The notes below the pieces were generated by a model. The model saw only the letters and a program-made list of their open reading frames with translations. It searched no databases and was not told the origin of the DNA. The position numbers and the translations under genes were made by a program. Below are positions 33,801-45,246 of a DNA stretch of 64,000 nucleotides, piece after piece; positions within the stretch are counted from its first letter, which is position 1; every line of letters begins with the position of its first letter. This stretch comes from Cryptomeria japonica (taxonomy: Eukaryota; Streptophyta; Pinopsida; Cupressales; Cupressaceae), in the NCBI RefSeq assembly GCF_030272615.1, contig NC_081414.1, positions 908,865,009-908,929,008 on the forward strand, read 5' to 3'.

Positions 33801-36350
33801 TTCTTCCAATCTAAATATCCCATATCTTCTATTCTAAAATCTTAATCAAACCCTTTCATCCACCTAATAATATTGAACCTCAATCATACACATTCCTATA
33901 AGTAGATACAATTGACCAAACCCCCTCAAAATCAAACTTAACGTCTCTCACTCATTATGACCCTATTCAAATTTACACTTGTTGTAGAAATTGACCTATC
34001 TCAATTGTGCAAGAAAAATAATATTTTAATAAGCACAAACCCTATTCTAAGTATAGACTCAAATCATGTCAAAACATTGTCCAAGGACCACATACTTGAC
34101 CCATCTCATTCATTTAAATTTTTGTCCAAATATTTTTCATTTACTCCATTTCATCATTTCATCCTTCATTATATCATCATCCTAAGGTCATAGGTCAAAG
34201 CCCTCCAAATGCAAAAAAAATCCATCTAAACTTTTTAATTTTTTGCTAGGTCCACATATTCACAGCTTTGCAACCTATTTCAACACCTCTACACCTAAGC
34301 CACTCTATCCTTTAGTGTTTAAACTACCTATTTTAGTGAATCAATCATCCGTTAATGCATATAATTCTTAATAATTTCAACTTTTAGCATATTTGTTCAA
34401 TTAGTTAATGTTTTTACACTATTTTATGGTGTCTACTTCATAAGAATCCAAAGCTACATTTCAACGTATCTACACCACAACTCAGAGATTTAGCCTAGAT
34501 AACCCAACAAGAAAATATTAAATCAACATATCTACACTCTAAAATCAATGGTCCTGAAATCCTATAACATATCTAGAACAAACACATTCACATTTTAGTG
34601 CATCTACACCTTAATTCAATTCATCTATCATACTTTAGTAAAGATCTACTTCTCAAGCATTTCATGTTTTAGTAGATTCAATAAACACAAGCCTATTCTT
34701 ATATTTTAGCAAATCTAGTACACCCTATAGTATATCCAAACCTACTATATTGTATGATCTACAACTTTTTATGACATTTCTACATTATGGATTTCATTAG
34801 ATCAATCAAAAATCAAATCTTACCAACTTAGCCATCAAGTATCATGAATCTTTGACCTTGATTTTACCCAATCAATCAATTCAACCATCAAGAATTGTAC
34901 ATTAGTAACATTGATTGATTCAAAATGAATCAACCTTATTCCAACTCTAAGTTCAATCCAAATCTAAGTATGAGCTTCAATAAGGATGTTTCTTCGTAAT
35001 GAGGGCATGTCTATCCACCATGTGGGCATTGAGGTGCTCGCGACCATAGTTCCAGATACAATCATCATAATTGACAAGGTCCTTGACATCCTCAACACCA
35101 TGGGCGGGTCCCCTTTACAATGATGTTATTTTTTGATCTCTTAATCTAATAATACTAGATAACTAGATAGTAAAAGCTTTTAGTGCTTTCCATGCTAGCT
35201 AACTAGCCAAATAATGGGAAAAGACAAATCTGATCCCACTATAGGCTAGGAGCTCATTCCTGATGGCAGATGCTGCTAGATGTTTGTTTGTTGTCACCTT
35301 CTTGATTGTGATCCATCTCCTCCCCACAGTAACCTTGTCTTGAAAACTTAGGTGTTTGGCTACCATTAATTTCTCCTTTTTTAACTTTTACCTTAGACTT
35401 TACGAATATGATTCCTTTCCTCCCACCACCTATATTAATTGTATACTATAGTTTTCAAATATTAATGTTAATGTATATCAGTATTGACCATCAACTTTGA
35501 ATTCTTTATGCTTGACCATGTCATTTTCGTCAGTAGTCTGGATGATGTGGAGAACATGTGCCTTGTTTTGTTTTCATAGGTAAATTTATTTTTGTTCTTG
35601 TCAACATTGTCCACCGCCATTGCTTTATACTGGTATATCTAGAAGGCCCATCTAGCCTGGTCAATAGGAAAAAGCCTAAGAAAGACAGTATAAAATCCTC
35701 AGTCAGACTATGATCTAATAACGATCAAGTATCAAGTATCAAACATCTGCAGGTCGGTCGGTAACAGAAGATTCTGTTCCGACTTGTATCCAGAATTAGG
35801 GTTACAACAATGGACGTTGAAATTATGGTACCTCCCCCCTTGTTTCAAAAGATTAACATTGGTTTGAAATAAAATAAGCCTGCGTTTGACTCCTTTATGC
35901 TTCACCATGTGATTTTCATTGGAGTGGATGATGTGGAGAATATGTACTATGTTTTGTTTTCGTAGAGACATTTTCCACCGCCAATTTCTTTATACTGCTA
36001 TTTCTAGCAGGCCTGTCTACAACGGTCAATTGGAAATAGCCTTAAAAAGACAAATTCAAATTCTCAGTTGGATTGGATTATTTAATCACCATTAGTGGGC
36101 AACTACGAAAATTCTGCAGACTGGTAATAGAAGATTCTTTTGAAACTTTATGGTTACACCAATAGACGTGGAAAAACTACGATACTTCATCACTTTTCGA
36201 AAGATTAACAGGTTTAATAGTTAAATATAGTTCTTTTCTCATTTCTTTCAAAAGATTAACAGGTCCAATAGTTAAATATAGTTCTTTTCGTTCTTTTTTC
36301 CTATCGTTCTTGTACTTCTGCAGAAAAATAAGATTTGGTTCAACTGATAA
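30813..36350. repeat. Long dispersed repeat, copy 1, right part
   Basis: No gene is seen in 5.5 kb. Stretches match the region 59470-63990 in the same order: around 33360-33600 with 60120-60300, 33660-33720 with 61500-61620, 34980-35110 with 62570-62710, and 35460-36340 with 63100-63990. Many short frames exist but none has a motif. AT-rich text with frequent Leu/Ile/Asn codons explains them. Confidence 0.65.
35460..36230. repeat. Two tandem ~400-bp units
   Basis: Unit 1 (about 35480-35870) and unit 2 (about 35880-36220) share, in order, GATGATGTGGAGAA, TTGTTTTCRTAG, CTTTATACTG, TATMTCTAGMAGGCC, CTGCAG, GAAGATTCT, AGACGT and AAAGATTAACA. A shorter ~55-bp duplication (AAAAGATTAACAGGTYYAATAGTTAAATA) follows at about 36200-36290. 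The same two-unit arrangement recurs at 63120-63880. Confidence 0.7.
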
Positions 36351-36689
36351 AAGAGTAGAATGATTCCACCGACTTAAATGGAGGATTCTCCTTTACAAGA
36401 TTGAAGAATCCAAGATATTGCTTTGTCATCAACCCGTGTAAAGCATTGTGGGGTGAGTCAGATGATGAATTATTTTCAAACTATAAAGGGGTTCAAATTT
36501 CTTAAATATTAGATTTTGTAGGAAAAAAAAGGATTCCTATCTTTGTTACCTTGATTTGATCTATTATTTGACTCTTGGCCTAACAGCCATGACAAAACGA
36601 AATGAAGTACTTAAAGTTTCTAAGTTCTTAAATTTTCAATGGTTAGAATATTTTCTCTTCTATCATCATAAAGTAGTATTTTGTAATGA
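36351..36689. other. Junction between the two long repeat copies; no gene seen
   Basis: About 340 bp between the end of copy 1 and the first text clearly shared with copy 2. There is no motif-bearing frame. The start (GGAGGATTCTCC) could still belong to copy 1 beyond the point where the window ends for copy 2. Confidence 0.4.
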
Positions 36690-37636
36690 TTTCAAATACC
36701 TGAATAAAACCAATAGGTTCTTAATATGTTTAATGAAGGAATTTGTGGGAGCAATTATTACACTGGAAGATAATAGGCCATTATGATAATCATTGCCCAA
36801 CATTTTTTTAAAGATGTATATATTTTAGTTTATTCATGTATGTTGTATTAATTTTTTATTATAGTCTAAAATATCTTAAAAATATACGAAATGAGATATT
36901 GATTTTAGTTTGTATTTTTACTTTCTATTCTTTAAATAAATAGTGATCTTATTAGTTTCCTTCAAAATTTTACGAAGTTATAAAGTGGTTGTAAAAAAAT
37001 ACAATATTTCCAAGTTTGAATGTCATTTATTAAATCATTTCTAATAATCAACCAGTTTTATGTACCATAAATATTTAAAAGGTTTTTCTTGTTATTTTAT
37101 TATTTGAAAACATGCATATAAATACTATAATAAGGACAATATACAAGATACATCTATCAATAAACATCTAATTTTAATTATGAACAAAATTCTCTACAAT
37201 AATAAGCATGATGGAAATATAAATATATATGAATCCTTATGGGATAATATGACCACTATTGAAACTGGTAAAGGTTTTTCTCCATTCATACTTGCTTATG
37301 GTTTTGATGTGGTAATTCTGATTCAATTATATTTTATAACCATTAAAATATCTTAGAATACAATTCAAAAGATATGTTACAACAATGGTTGAATGATTTC
37401 ATGGCTCTAGATGAAATTAGGGTTACAAATTTGGTAAATATGAAAATTTATAAAGGATCATTTTTTTTTAATTTTTTAATAAAATGGTCTTAATAAAGCC
37501 CTTTAAATGGGCGATCTCATCCTATTATAGGAAAGATAAAGAGTATACTTAAAGAAAATATTACAAGCTAGACTTCTTATGGTTAGGTTCTTGTAAGATC
37601 ACTTTTATTGTTTCAAGAATGTGTTTTAGTTGTTGG
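36690..37636. repeat. Long dispersed repeat, copy 2, left part
   Basis: Matches 21120-21960 in direct orientation from about 36880. The stretch 36690-36900 is also an inverted match to 59840-60060 (GGGAGCAATTATTACACT here, AGTGTAATTGCTCCC there). GTTGG at 37632-37636 is the left target duplication of copia 2. No gene seen. Confidence 0.65.
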
Positions 37637-39155
37637 TGTTAGTTCTGATACTTAATGTAAAGAGCTAATGCCAATAGCTAACAAGATGAGAGGCGCAGGG
37701 TGAATCATACAAACTTAAAATTCCATAAAATCAACAGATTCAACCTCGGTAACTTATACTTCAGCAACTTAACCAAAAACTGCTAAACCTGCAAACTTAT
37801 GAACACATAATCATAATAATACTCATAACACCAGATTTAACGTGGAAACCCAAATAGGGAAAAACCACTAGGGGATTTCAGACCCACTAAGAAATACACT
37901 CTTCTAGAGTATGCTCGGTTAAAAGAAAATCTGGTTAAAGATTACAAACACATTGCTAGATGTGACCCAGTTCAGGGATTTCCCTCAGATCTGTTAGGAT
38001 CTTCACTTTGTTAGAAGTGACCTTGTTAAAGGATTTCAAACACTCACTTAGAATGTTACCTTGCTAGAGGGTTTACATATAAGACTGTTAAGTCCACTCA
38101 GTTAAGAGATTTTTTGTCACTTAAAAAATAACAGTAATAAAAATCTATTTGCAACTTCACATCTAAAATGCTAAAGTAGATTCTTTTTTTCTCAAAATAA
38201 TCTAGTCATAGGACTTATCTTGTCCCTCTGTTGGGCTTTCTACTCTGTTATTCCAACAGGTCTTCAAGCTTCTATGCTTGGTAATCAACATGTAGCATCC
38301 CTATGCATACACCTGCCCGCATACATTGTTTATTAACAATTTCTTATTTATAAACAATTGCTAACCGCTAATTCTCCTTGATCACATTTCCCATGATCAA
38401 TCTTAGCCATTAGATCTTCAAACTTGACTAGGTTCAATGTATCCTTCCGATCTGGAAATGTTTTACCTTACCTCAGGACTTGCATTCCCTTCTTGGAACT
38501 TGCATAAGGTTATTGTGGTTCAATCTGCGCTGTAGATCTTCCTGTCGATTTTCCTTTGCCATAGATTCTTAACAAACTTCATACACGGCATACCAATCAT
38601 GTATACATCTCCAACTAATCATTGTCCTTCATTATATAATGCTTTTATCCATCCCATGTACACTTTCATAACTCGGTTGCAACTCAGTAAATACTAAACT
38701 TTACTCGGTAGACATTTCGCCTTCATTAACCAATATCGATAACCTTAGGGTTTACTGACTAAGTTCCTTAGGGTTTACCAACTAGGTTCATTGCTCGGTT
38801 GCATAGTATAGTATTAACCTTACAATCAACAACATATGTAGGATATCAAAACAATCTAAACATCATGATCTCATCATTGTCTAACTCGGTAATAGTTGCC
38901 CATTGAATAACTTATTCCTCCCTTTATTCATCACATTCTTTGTATGTCTTTTACCGACATCTTAATTCTCTTCTAATCAATCTTCTCAAGATATGGAAAC
39001 ATCATATTGAATCAGATAATCAATTTCTTGACATCAATGACAAAATAATGTTATAAAGATAGTTATCATCCTTCTTCAGTTATATCAATAATCTTCAACA
39101 ACCTTCTCAATATCCTTATTGAATATCAACAATCTTTCTTACTGTAATGCCAACA
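37637..39155 (-). mobile_element. 3' LTR of copia 2
   Basis: Plus-strand TGTTAGTTCTGATAC to TAATGCCAACA. On the minus strand it opens TGTTGGCATTACAG directly after AAAGGGGGAGAT, a typical copia polypurine tract (39156-39167). It aligns with 55106-56601 over its whole length. It contains GCTCGGTTA/CTCGGTA motifs repeated more than ten times. Confidence 0.9.
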
Positions 39156-39167
39156 ATCTCCCCCTTT

Positions 39168-39600
39168 GGTATTGATGGCAAAACCAACAATTAAATGGTA
39201 ACACCAAAAAGATATTCAAATTGATTCGGATTCAGATTGCTATTAGACTTCTCCTTTTATCCTTGATCTGTTGTCTTCTAAAGTCTTCTCCATTTTGTAA
39301 TCTACTCCCCCTATCATTAGTCTCCTGTTATTTTCATCATTCAGGGCTTTACCATGCATTCAACCATTTAGTCTTCTCCCCCTTTAACAACAATGCCAAA
39401 AAGTAAAAGAACTAAATCATGATTTCTTCCTCTATGAAGTGATTTGCTTTGATGTGTAACATCTCAGTCTCAGTCAGATCAACTTGTCTCGATTCTTTTT
39501 TTTGCACACCTTTAGAAAACTTTCTAAAATGCATAAATCAACATCAATCCACAAATAATATTTTGTAGATTCATCGAATTGATGCTTTCACCGAACTCGG
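39168..39600 (-). other. Copia 2 3' untranslated region; no gene seen
   Basis: AT-rich text between the RNase H stop and the polypurine tract, normal for a copia element. The reading frames here are not conserved. Confidence 0.5.
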
Positions 39601-41166
39601 TTAGTGAGTAGAAGATAGGGGTAGGACCCCTAACTTGCTTCTGAGATACTCAAAAGTGTCCCTTGGCAGTGGCTTTGTGAAGATGTCTACTAATTGCTCC
39701 TTTGAATTGATATATTCCAGCACAACTTTCTTCTCTTGAACTTCTTCTCTGAGACAATGATACTTTATAGATATATGCTTTGTCCTAGAGTGCATCACTG
39801 GATTCTTGGAAATGTTAATGGCACTAGTATTATCACAGAATATAGTTACTGGCTCGGTAACTTTCTCATTTATACCTTCCAACAGTTGTTTGATCCATGC
39901 TATATTGGTATAGTTCAATGTTGCAACAACATATTCAGCTTCTGTTGTAGATTGAGAAATACATCCTCCTTTCTTGCTAAGCCAACCTACTAGTCTTTCT
40001 CCCAAAAAGAAAGCTCCACCACTTGTGCTTTTCCTATCATCTATGTTGCCTGCCCAATCAACATCAGTATAAACTTTTAAATCAAAATTATTTCTCTTTT
40101 CAAATACTAGGCCATAATCTTCAGTGCCTCTCAGGTATCTAAAAATTCTCATCAACAGATGCAAATTCATCATTCTTTGATAATTTACAGTTAGCAGTCA
40201 TAGGAGTACTTACTGGTTTAGAATCCTCCATTCCAAATTTCTTCAAGATTTCCTCTATGTACTTGGATTGAGTAACAAAAATCTCATCTTTCATTTGCAT
40301 ATCTATAAACCTATAAAATACTTTATCTCACTCATTAGTGGCATCTCAAATTCTTTGCACATTTCATTTCCAAAGTTCTTGCATAAGGAGTCATTACCAC
40401 AAAATATAATGTCATCAACAAATATGGTTGAGATTAGTATTCCATTGTCCTCATCTTTCTTCATGTACATATTGTTGTTTTCACTTGTCCTTATAAAACC
40501 AATCTTGATTAAATAAGAGTGCAATCTTTCATACCACGCTCTAGGTGCTTGTTTCAGACCATATAAGGCTTTTTTCAGTTTGCATACCTGATCTTTACTC
40601 TTGTCTTCAACAAATCCTTCAGGTTATTCAATGAAAACTTCTTCTTCTAGTATACCATTCAAAAATGCAGATTTAACATCCATTTGATATACCTTGAAAT
40701 TTTTGAAAGCAGCATATGCCAACAATGTTCTTACTCCCTCAAGTCTAGCCATAGGTGCAAAAGTCTCACCATAATCTATTCCTTCTTCTTAAGCATAACC
40801 TTTGCAAACTAGTCTTGCTTTGTTGTGAATGACCTCACCTTTTTCATTTAGCTTGTTTCTGAAAATCCACTTAGTATCGATTACATTTTTGTCCTTTGGT
40901 CTTGGGATTAGTGTCCATGTGTCATTCTTCTTGATTTGATCAATTTCTTCTATCATAGCATTTACCCAATCTTCACTATTAAATGCCTCTTTTACTATTC
41001 TCGGTTCAAATTTAGAAATCAAACATGTGTTTTGTCTCAGTTTGTTTCTTGTCATCACTGGATCATCTTTATCTCCTATAATCTGACTTGATGCATGATG
41101 TCTTCTAACATATTTGGCTAATATAGGCTCGGTAGGTTCTGTATGATCTTCTTCATTACTCGGTAA
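39601..41166 (-). pseudogene. Copia 2 reverse transcriptase and RNase H, with stops
   Basis: Ty1/copia reverse transcriptase copies element RNA into DNA, and RNase H removes the RNA. Motifs in order: DTWTLIPRPKDKNVIDTKWI, KARLVCKGYA, a stop, EEGIDYGETFAP, VYQMDVKSAFLNG, a stop, KALYGLKQAPRAWY, the catalytic FVDDIIFCGND, then RNase H FRYLRGTEDYGLVF, DVDWAGNIDDRKSTSGG, QSTTEAEYVVA, DNTSAI, RTKHISIKYH and FTKPLP. The 5' half has single stops, several as TAA where Gln is expected. Sequence near 40190-40270 between the two domains is disrupted. The RNase H frame (39601-40173) is intact. Confidence 0.92.
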
Positions 41167-41906
41167 CTAGACATTATCTTCATTTTCTTTAGCAGCTTTC
41201 TCAGTAGGACTTCTCGGTTGAACATAAACAAATTCTTCATAATCTTCTGGTTCTTTGGAATTTCCTTCATCATTTCTTTCTGCAAATTCATCAATTTTCA
41301 CATTTGCACTTTCCACTATTTTGTTAGATGATTTGATGAGACATTTAAAAGCTTTACTTCTAGAGGAATAACCAAGAAATGTTCCTTCTTCACTTTTCTG
41401 ATCAAACTTTCCATTTCTGTCATCTTTGTAAACATAGCATCTACTTCCAAAGATTTTAAAGTAACTTACATTAGGTTTCTTGTCATACCAGATCTCATAT
41501 GGTGTCTTCATAGTTCCTTTCTTTAGTTGAACTCAGTTCAGGGTGTAAACTACAGTGCTGATTACTTCTCTCCAAAATGTTTGAGGTACCCTCTTTTCTA
41601 TCATCAGGGTTCTTGCACAATCCACAATTGATCTGTTTCTTCTCTCAGCTATCCCATTTTGTTGAGGTGTTCTCGGTGCAGATACTTGCCTCTTTATACC
41701 ATGATCATTGCAGTATAAGTTAAATTCATCAGAAGTGAATTCTCCTCCTATATCAGATCTAAGACATTTTAGTTGTCTTCCTGTTTCATTTTCAACTCTT
41801 AACTTGTACCATTTGAACATTTGAAAAGCTTCTGATTTTTCTTTTAAAAACGTAACTGACATCATCCTTGAGTAATCATCCACAAATAATATGAAATATT
41901 TATCAC
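41167..41906 (-). pseudogene. Copia 2 integrase, C-terminal half
   Basis: Integrase core and C-terminal region: FVDDYSRMMSVTFLK, CLRSDIGGEFTSDEF (second catalytic Asp), TPQQNGIAERRNRSIVD (catalytic Glu), then a TGA where Arg or Trp is expected, MKTPYEIWYDKKPNVSYFKI and GTFLGYS. It ends at 41906, where element D is inserted. The N-terminal half resumes at 53286 with LVHTDLCGPMKVQSYYGD, so the insertion cut the gene between the first catalytic Asp region and DDYSR. ATCAC is present on both sides. Confidence 0.92.
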
Positions 41907-42684
41907 TATAGACACCCAAAATTGTCCAGTCTAATTAAATAAATATTTTATTTATTTAATTATCTAAGCTTAATTCTTCTATTAATTAAATAAATCCTTA
42001 TTTATTTAATTAATTCATTTATCCTCTTCTAGCTTTATTTCTCATTTAAATAAATACAGTTATTTATTTAAATTATCCTTTTCCTAAATTAAATAAATAT
42101 TTTTATTTATTTAATTATCCTACTTCTTCTATTAATTAAATAAATCTTTATTTATTTAATTAATTCATTAGCCTTTTCTACCTATGACACATGTCATTCA
42201 TCTCTTAATTTATACACTACCTACCCCTTTCATTATTTTATTATTTCTTTTACCTACCCTCTAATCATAGCCGACCTCCTTTTACACCTCTCAATCTTAT
42301 CCCTCCATTTCATATTGTGTCTTCTATATAAGGAGATGCTTCCTTCATTATCAAACCCTAATGAGCTAATGAGCAAATGACTTGATCAATTGACTACACT
42401 ACGATCCTACTTGCAACCACATTTCGTTCTTTGTTGAGCTCTTGTGCATATAAAATTTGAGAGCAAATATATCAACCAATATCAATGGAGATAGGAAGAA
42501 TGGAGATCCAAACCCTATTGGACATGTGATGGTATAATCTTTGTGATTTCGTTTGATTTGCATTGTCTTAGGTAATCTTCATATGTTATGGTGGATCTTT
42601 GTTGTTGTTAGGCTAGGGTTTTGTGGTTAGATTCATTTAGCCTTTCAATATCGTTATTATTGTTATCCATTTTCACTATATACA
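41907..42684 (+). mobile_element. 5' LTR of element D
   Basis: Starts TATAGACACCC (the 3' LTR has TGTAGACACCC, so the TG end has mutated) and ends CACTATATACA. TATATAAG at 42325-42332 is the likely TATA box. The first 270 bp consist of repeated TTAATTAAATAAAT-type blocks. Same length as the 3' LTR. Confidence 0.93.
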
Positions 42685-42704
42685 TTTTGGCACGCCCCGT
42701 GGGA
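42685..42704 (+). promoter_or_regulatory. Primer binding site of element D
   Basis: TTTTGGCACGCCCCGTGGGA follows the 5' LTR immediately, in the position where a tRNA 3' end pairs to prime minus-strand synthesis. The TGG start fits a tRNA CCA end. I cannot assign the tRNA from memory; it is not the initiator-Met site seen in copia 2. Confidence 0.6.
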
Positions 42705-42841
42705 CATGGATTTTTCTTAGATCTATGTTTTTTGCAGATTTTTCTAACCCTATATTGCTGTTTTGTAAAACAATTTGGAGAATAATCTTGTGCAGCTAGG
42801 GTTTTGGACAAAAAATCAAGATCTTGGAGAGATTCGATCAT

Positions 42842-43680
42842 ATCTCACAAACGGCTAGGAAATTTTGCACCAAATTTGTTTTGCAAGTGGAAGAAACTAT
42901 CAGGAGATATCAATCCAAAATTCCAAATTTTTGGAGCACATTTTCATTTTCTATGAATTTTTTATGATTTTTCATAAAAAATTAATTTTGAGAGCAAATG
43001 AGAGAATTTTTTGGATTTTCTTACATTTTTGGAAATCTCTCATAATTATACATAGGATCTATTCTTGTGATTTTAATTTTGATGCAAAATATTTCCCTAA
43101 AAATTGGATCTTTAAAAATTAGGGTTTTTCTTTATTTTGATCAGATCTCACAAACGGCTTCGAATTTTGACATAAAATTTTTTGTGCAGGTTAGAAAAAG
43201 AATCAGAAAGATTCAATAAAAATTTAAGATTTTTTGAATCGATTTTGCATTTTATATGAAGTTTTTATGATTTTTCATAAAAAATTAATTTTGAGAGAAA
43301 ATTAACAAATTTTTTGGATTTTCTTACATTTTTGGAAATCTCTCAGAATCATACATAGGATATGTTGTTTGTGATTTTAAATTTGATACAAAAATTATTC
43401 TTCAAAAATCAGATCTTTGAAAATTAGGGTTTTGCATTATTTTACTCATATCTCACAAATTGCTTGGATTTGTTGCAGAAATTTTTTTGTGCAAGTTTGG
43501 AAGACCATCAAGACTATCCAGTAAAAATTTCAAATTTTTTGGATTGAGTTTGCATTTTATATGAATTTTTTATGATTTTTCATAAAAAATTAATTTTTGG
43601 AGCAAATTAGCAAATTTTTTGGATTTTCTTACATTTCTGGAAATCTCTTGAAATTTTACAGGTGGTTTTTTTAATGATGA
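42842..43680 (+). repeat. Three tandem ~304-bp repeats in the element D leader
   Basis: ATCTCACAAA marks the start of each unit at 42842, 43145 and 43450 (spacing 303 and 305). Each unit contains in order TTTTGTGCAGG-like text, TATGAATTTTTTATGATTTT, CATAAAAAATTAATTTT, TTTTTTGGATTTTCTTACAT and GGAAATCTCT. The third unit is incomplete. Units are diverged by roughly a fifth by eye, so the duplication predates this insertion. Confidence 0.85.
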
Positions 43681-45246
43681 ATCAGTTCTTTGAATTGGTC
43701 AACAAAACGCATTGTTGAAGGCCCCTATTTCACAAAGTCTTTTGGATCTAAAATTTACCTAACTTGTGTGCTTGCAGGAAGGGGTGATTATTTCAAACAA
43801 TCCAAACTACTAATAAATCTTTGTTGCAGGTCCTTGGCAAGGGTTTTTGGATTTTTATTGTGTGCCTTGTTTTCATAGACTAGCAAACACTTCAATTGGT
43901 GCACTAAAATTGAATCATTGTCTTTTGTGTCTTGAGCAATAGGCTCTTTTTGTTTAATCTTTAGAGGGCCTGTCTTCCCGTGTGGTCATTAGGACTACTA
44001 GTGAGAAGAGAACAACCCAAGTGGTAGCAAGGAAAACCCACCTCTTCCGAACCACCATAAACAACTGTATTCATGGTGAAAACTATGGATAACGTGTGCT
44101 GATTAGTTCATACCGACACTATGTCTCCCCATAAACCCGTTTGATCAGATTTATTTGATCATTTGTAGGGCGTAACCCCTACCGGCTAGGAGCCTTTTGT
44201 ATTTACAGAGCTGAAAGTGCCGCATGTATGGCCACACGAGCGGATGCCCTTACTAGCACCTTTTTGTTTTAGAAGCCCAAATCCTTCTAGTTGTTGGGGC
44301 AGGAGGTCGGACCTCTGGTAGCAGCCCACACACATACGGTTCTTAGTAGAGATACAAAGTTTGCCATGGGGAGTTTTCGTGGGGACTGATGCTTGGCTGA
44401 CCCGAGAAGTGAGTGCCGAGGGTGGAGCCAGTGAGGTCAAGCATCTAAGTATCCGCTTTGAATAGCATAGCCTCGAGGGTAAAACCTCATGTGGGATCAA
44501 CAACTATTGTCTTGGCCAACCATAAGAATTGTGCTTGACTTATTTTAAACATTCAAACATTCAAGACCAAATAGCAAAACATTGTGTCTTTTGTGTTTTC
44601 AAGTGTATGCAAAACATTTTTACATCAAACAACACACTTTTCTTGGAGTCATTTTGAGTCTAAACACTTGCAAACATTGAGTCCTCAACAACATTGTGTC
44701 CTCTTGTCATGAAAAACAGTCAAACATTCAGATTTGGTCACAACCAACAACTTCACAAATTGGAAAAATTTTACAGTCCAGCAAACAAGAGCAATCAATT
44801 TCGGAATTCTTGAGCTTCCTAGGTTGTTTCTCCAGGTTTTCATCTAGCATTCAACTTGTCTTTGGGTCTCACAAAATCCATCATTGCTTTACACCTTACA
44901 CTACATTCACATTTGTCTAAACTTGAGTCAAAAGGTCACTTGCTTGTCCTCATCATACTTTGTCAACACACTACATACAACAACACTTTGCTAAGTGGTC
45001 CCTCATCAAGGTTTCTTACCTTTGGGTCTCATTTGGTTTTACTTAGAGTCAAGGTCAACTTACCTCATCAAGAGAAACTATCCTCTCTTTGGAAGTCACA
45101 GCTACTCTACTACAAACATACTTGGTCTTACACTTTGGACATTGCAAGTACACTTCAGATTCATTTACATTCCATCCAACTCTTAGTCTTCCATACTCTT
45201 TCCATTTTTTCATCTAGTCTCACACATCTTGGTCAATACCTAGTTC
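43681..45246 (+). other. Element D leader; no gene seen
   Basis: Non-coding 5' leader between the tandem repeats and gag. The 43970-44520 part is more GC-rich and includes GGTGAAAAC and TAGGGCGTAACCCCTACCGG-like text. It could carry packaging or translation signals, but nothing specific can be shown. The frames at 44186-44503 and 44856-45254 lack motifs. Confidence 0.5.

Noticed and set aside
44186-45246. Possible small genes in the element D leader
   Set aside because: Frames lack motifs and sit between tandem leader repeats and the gag start, where untranslated RNA is expected.
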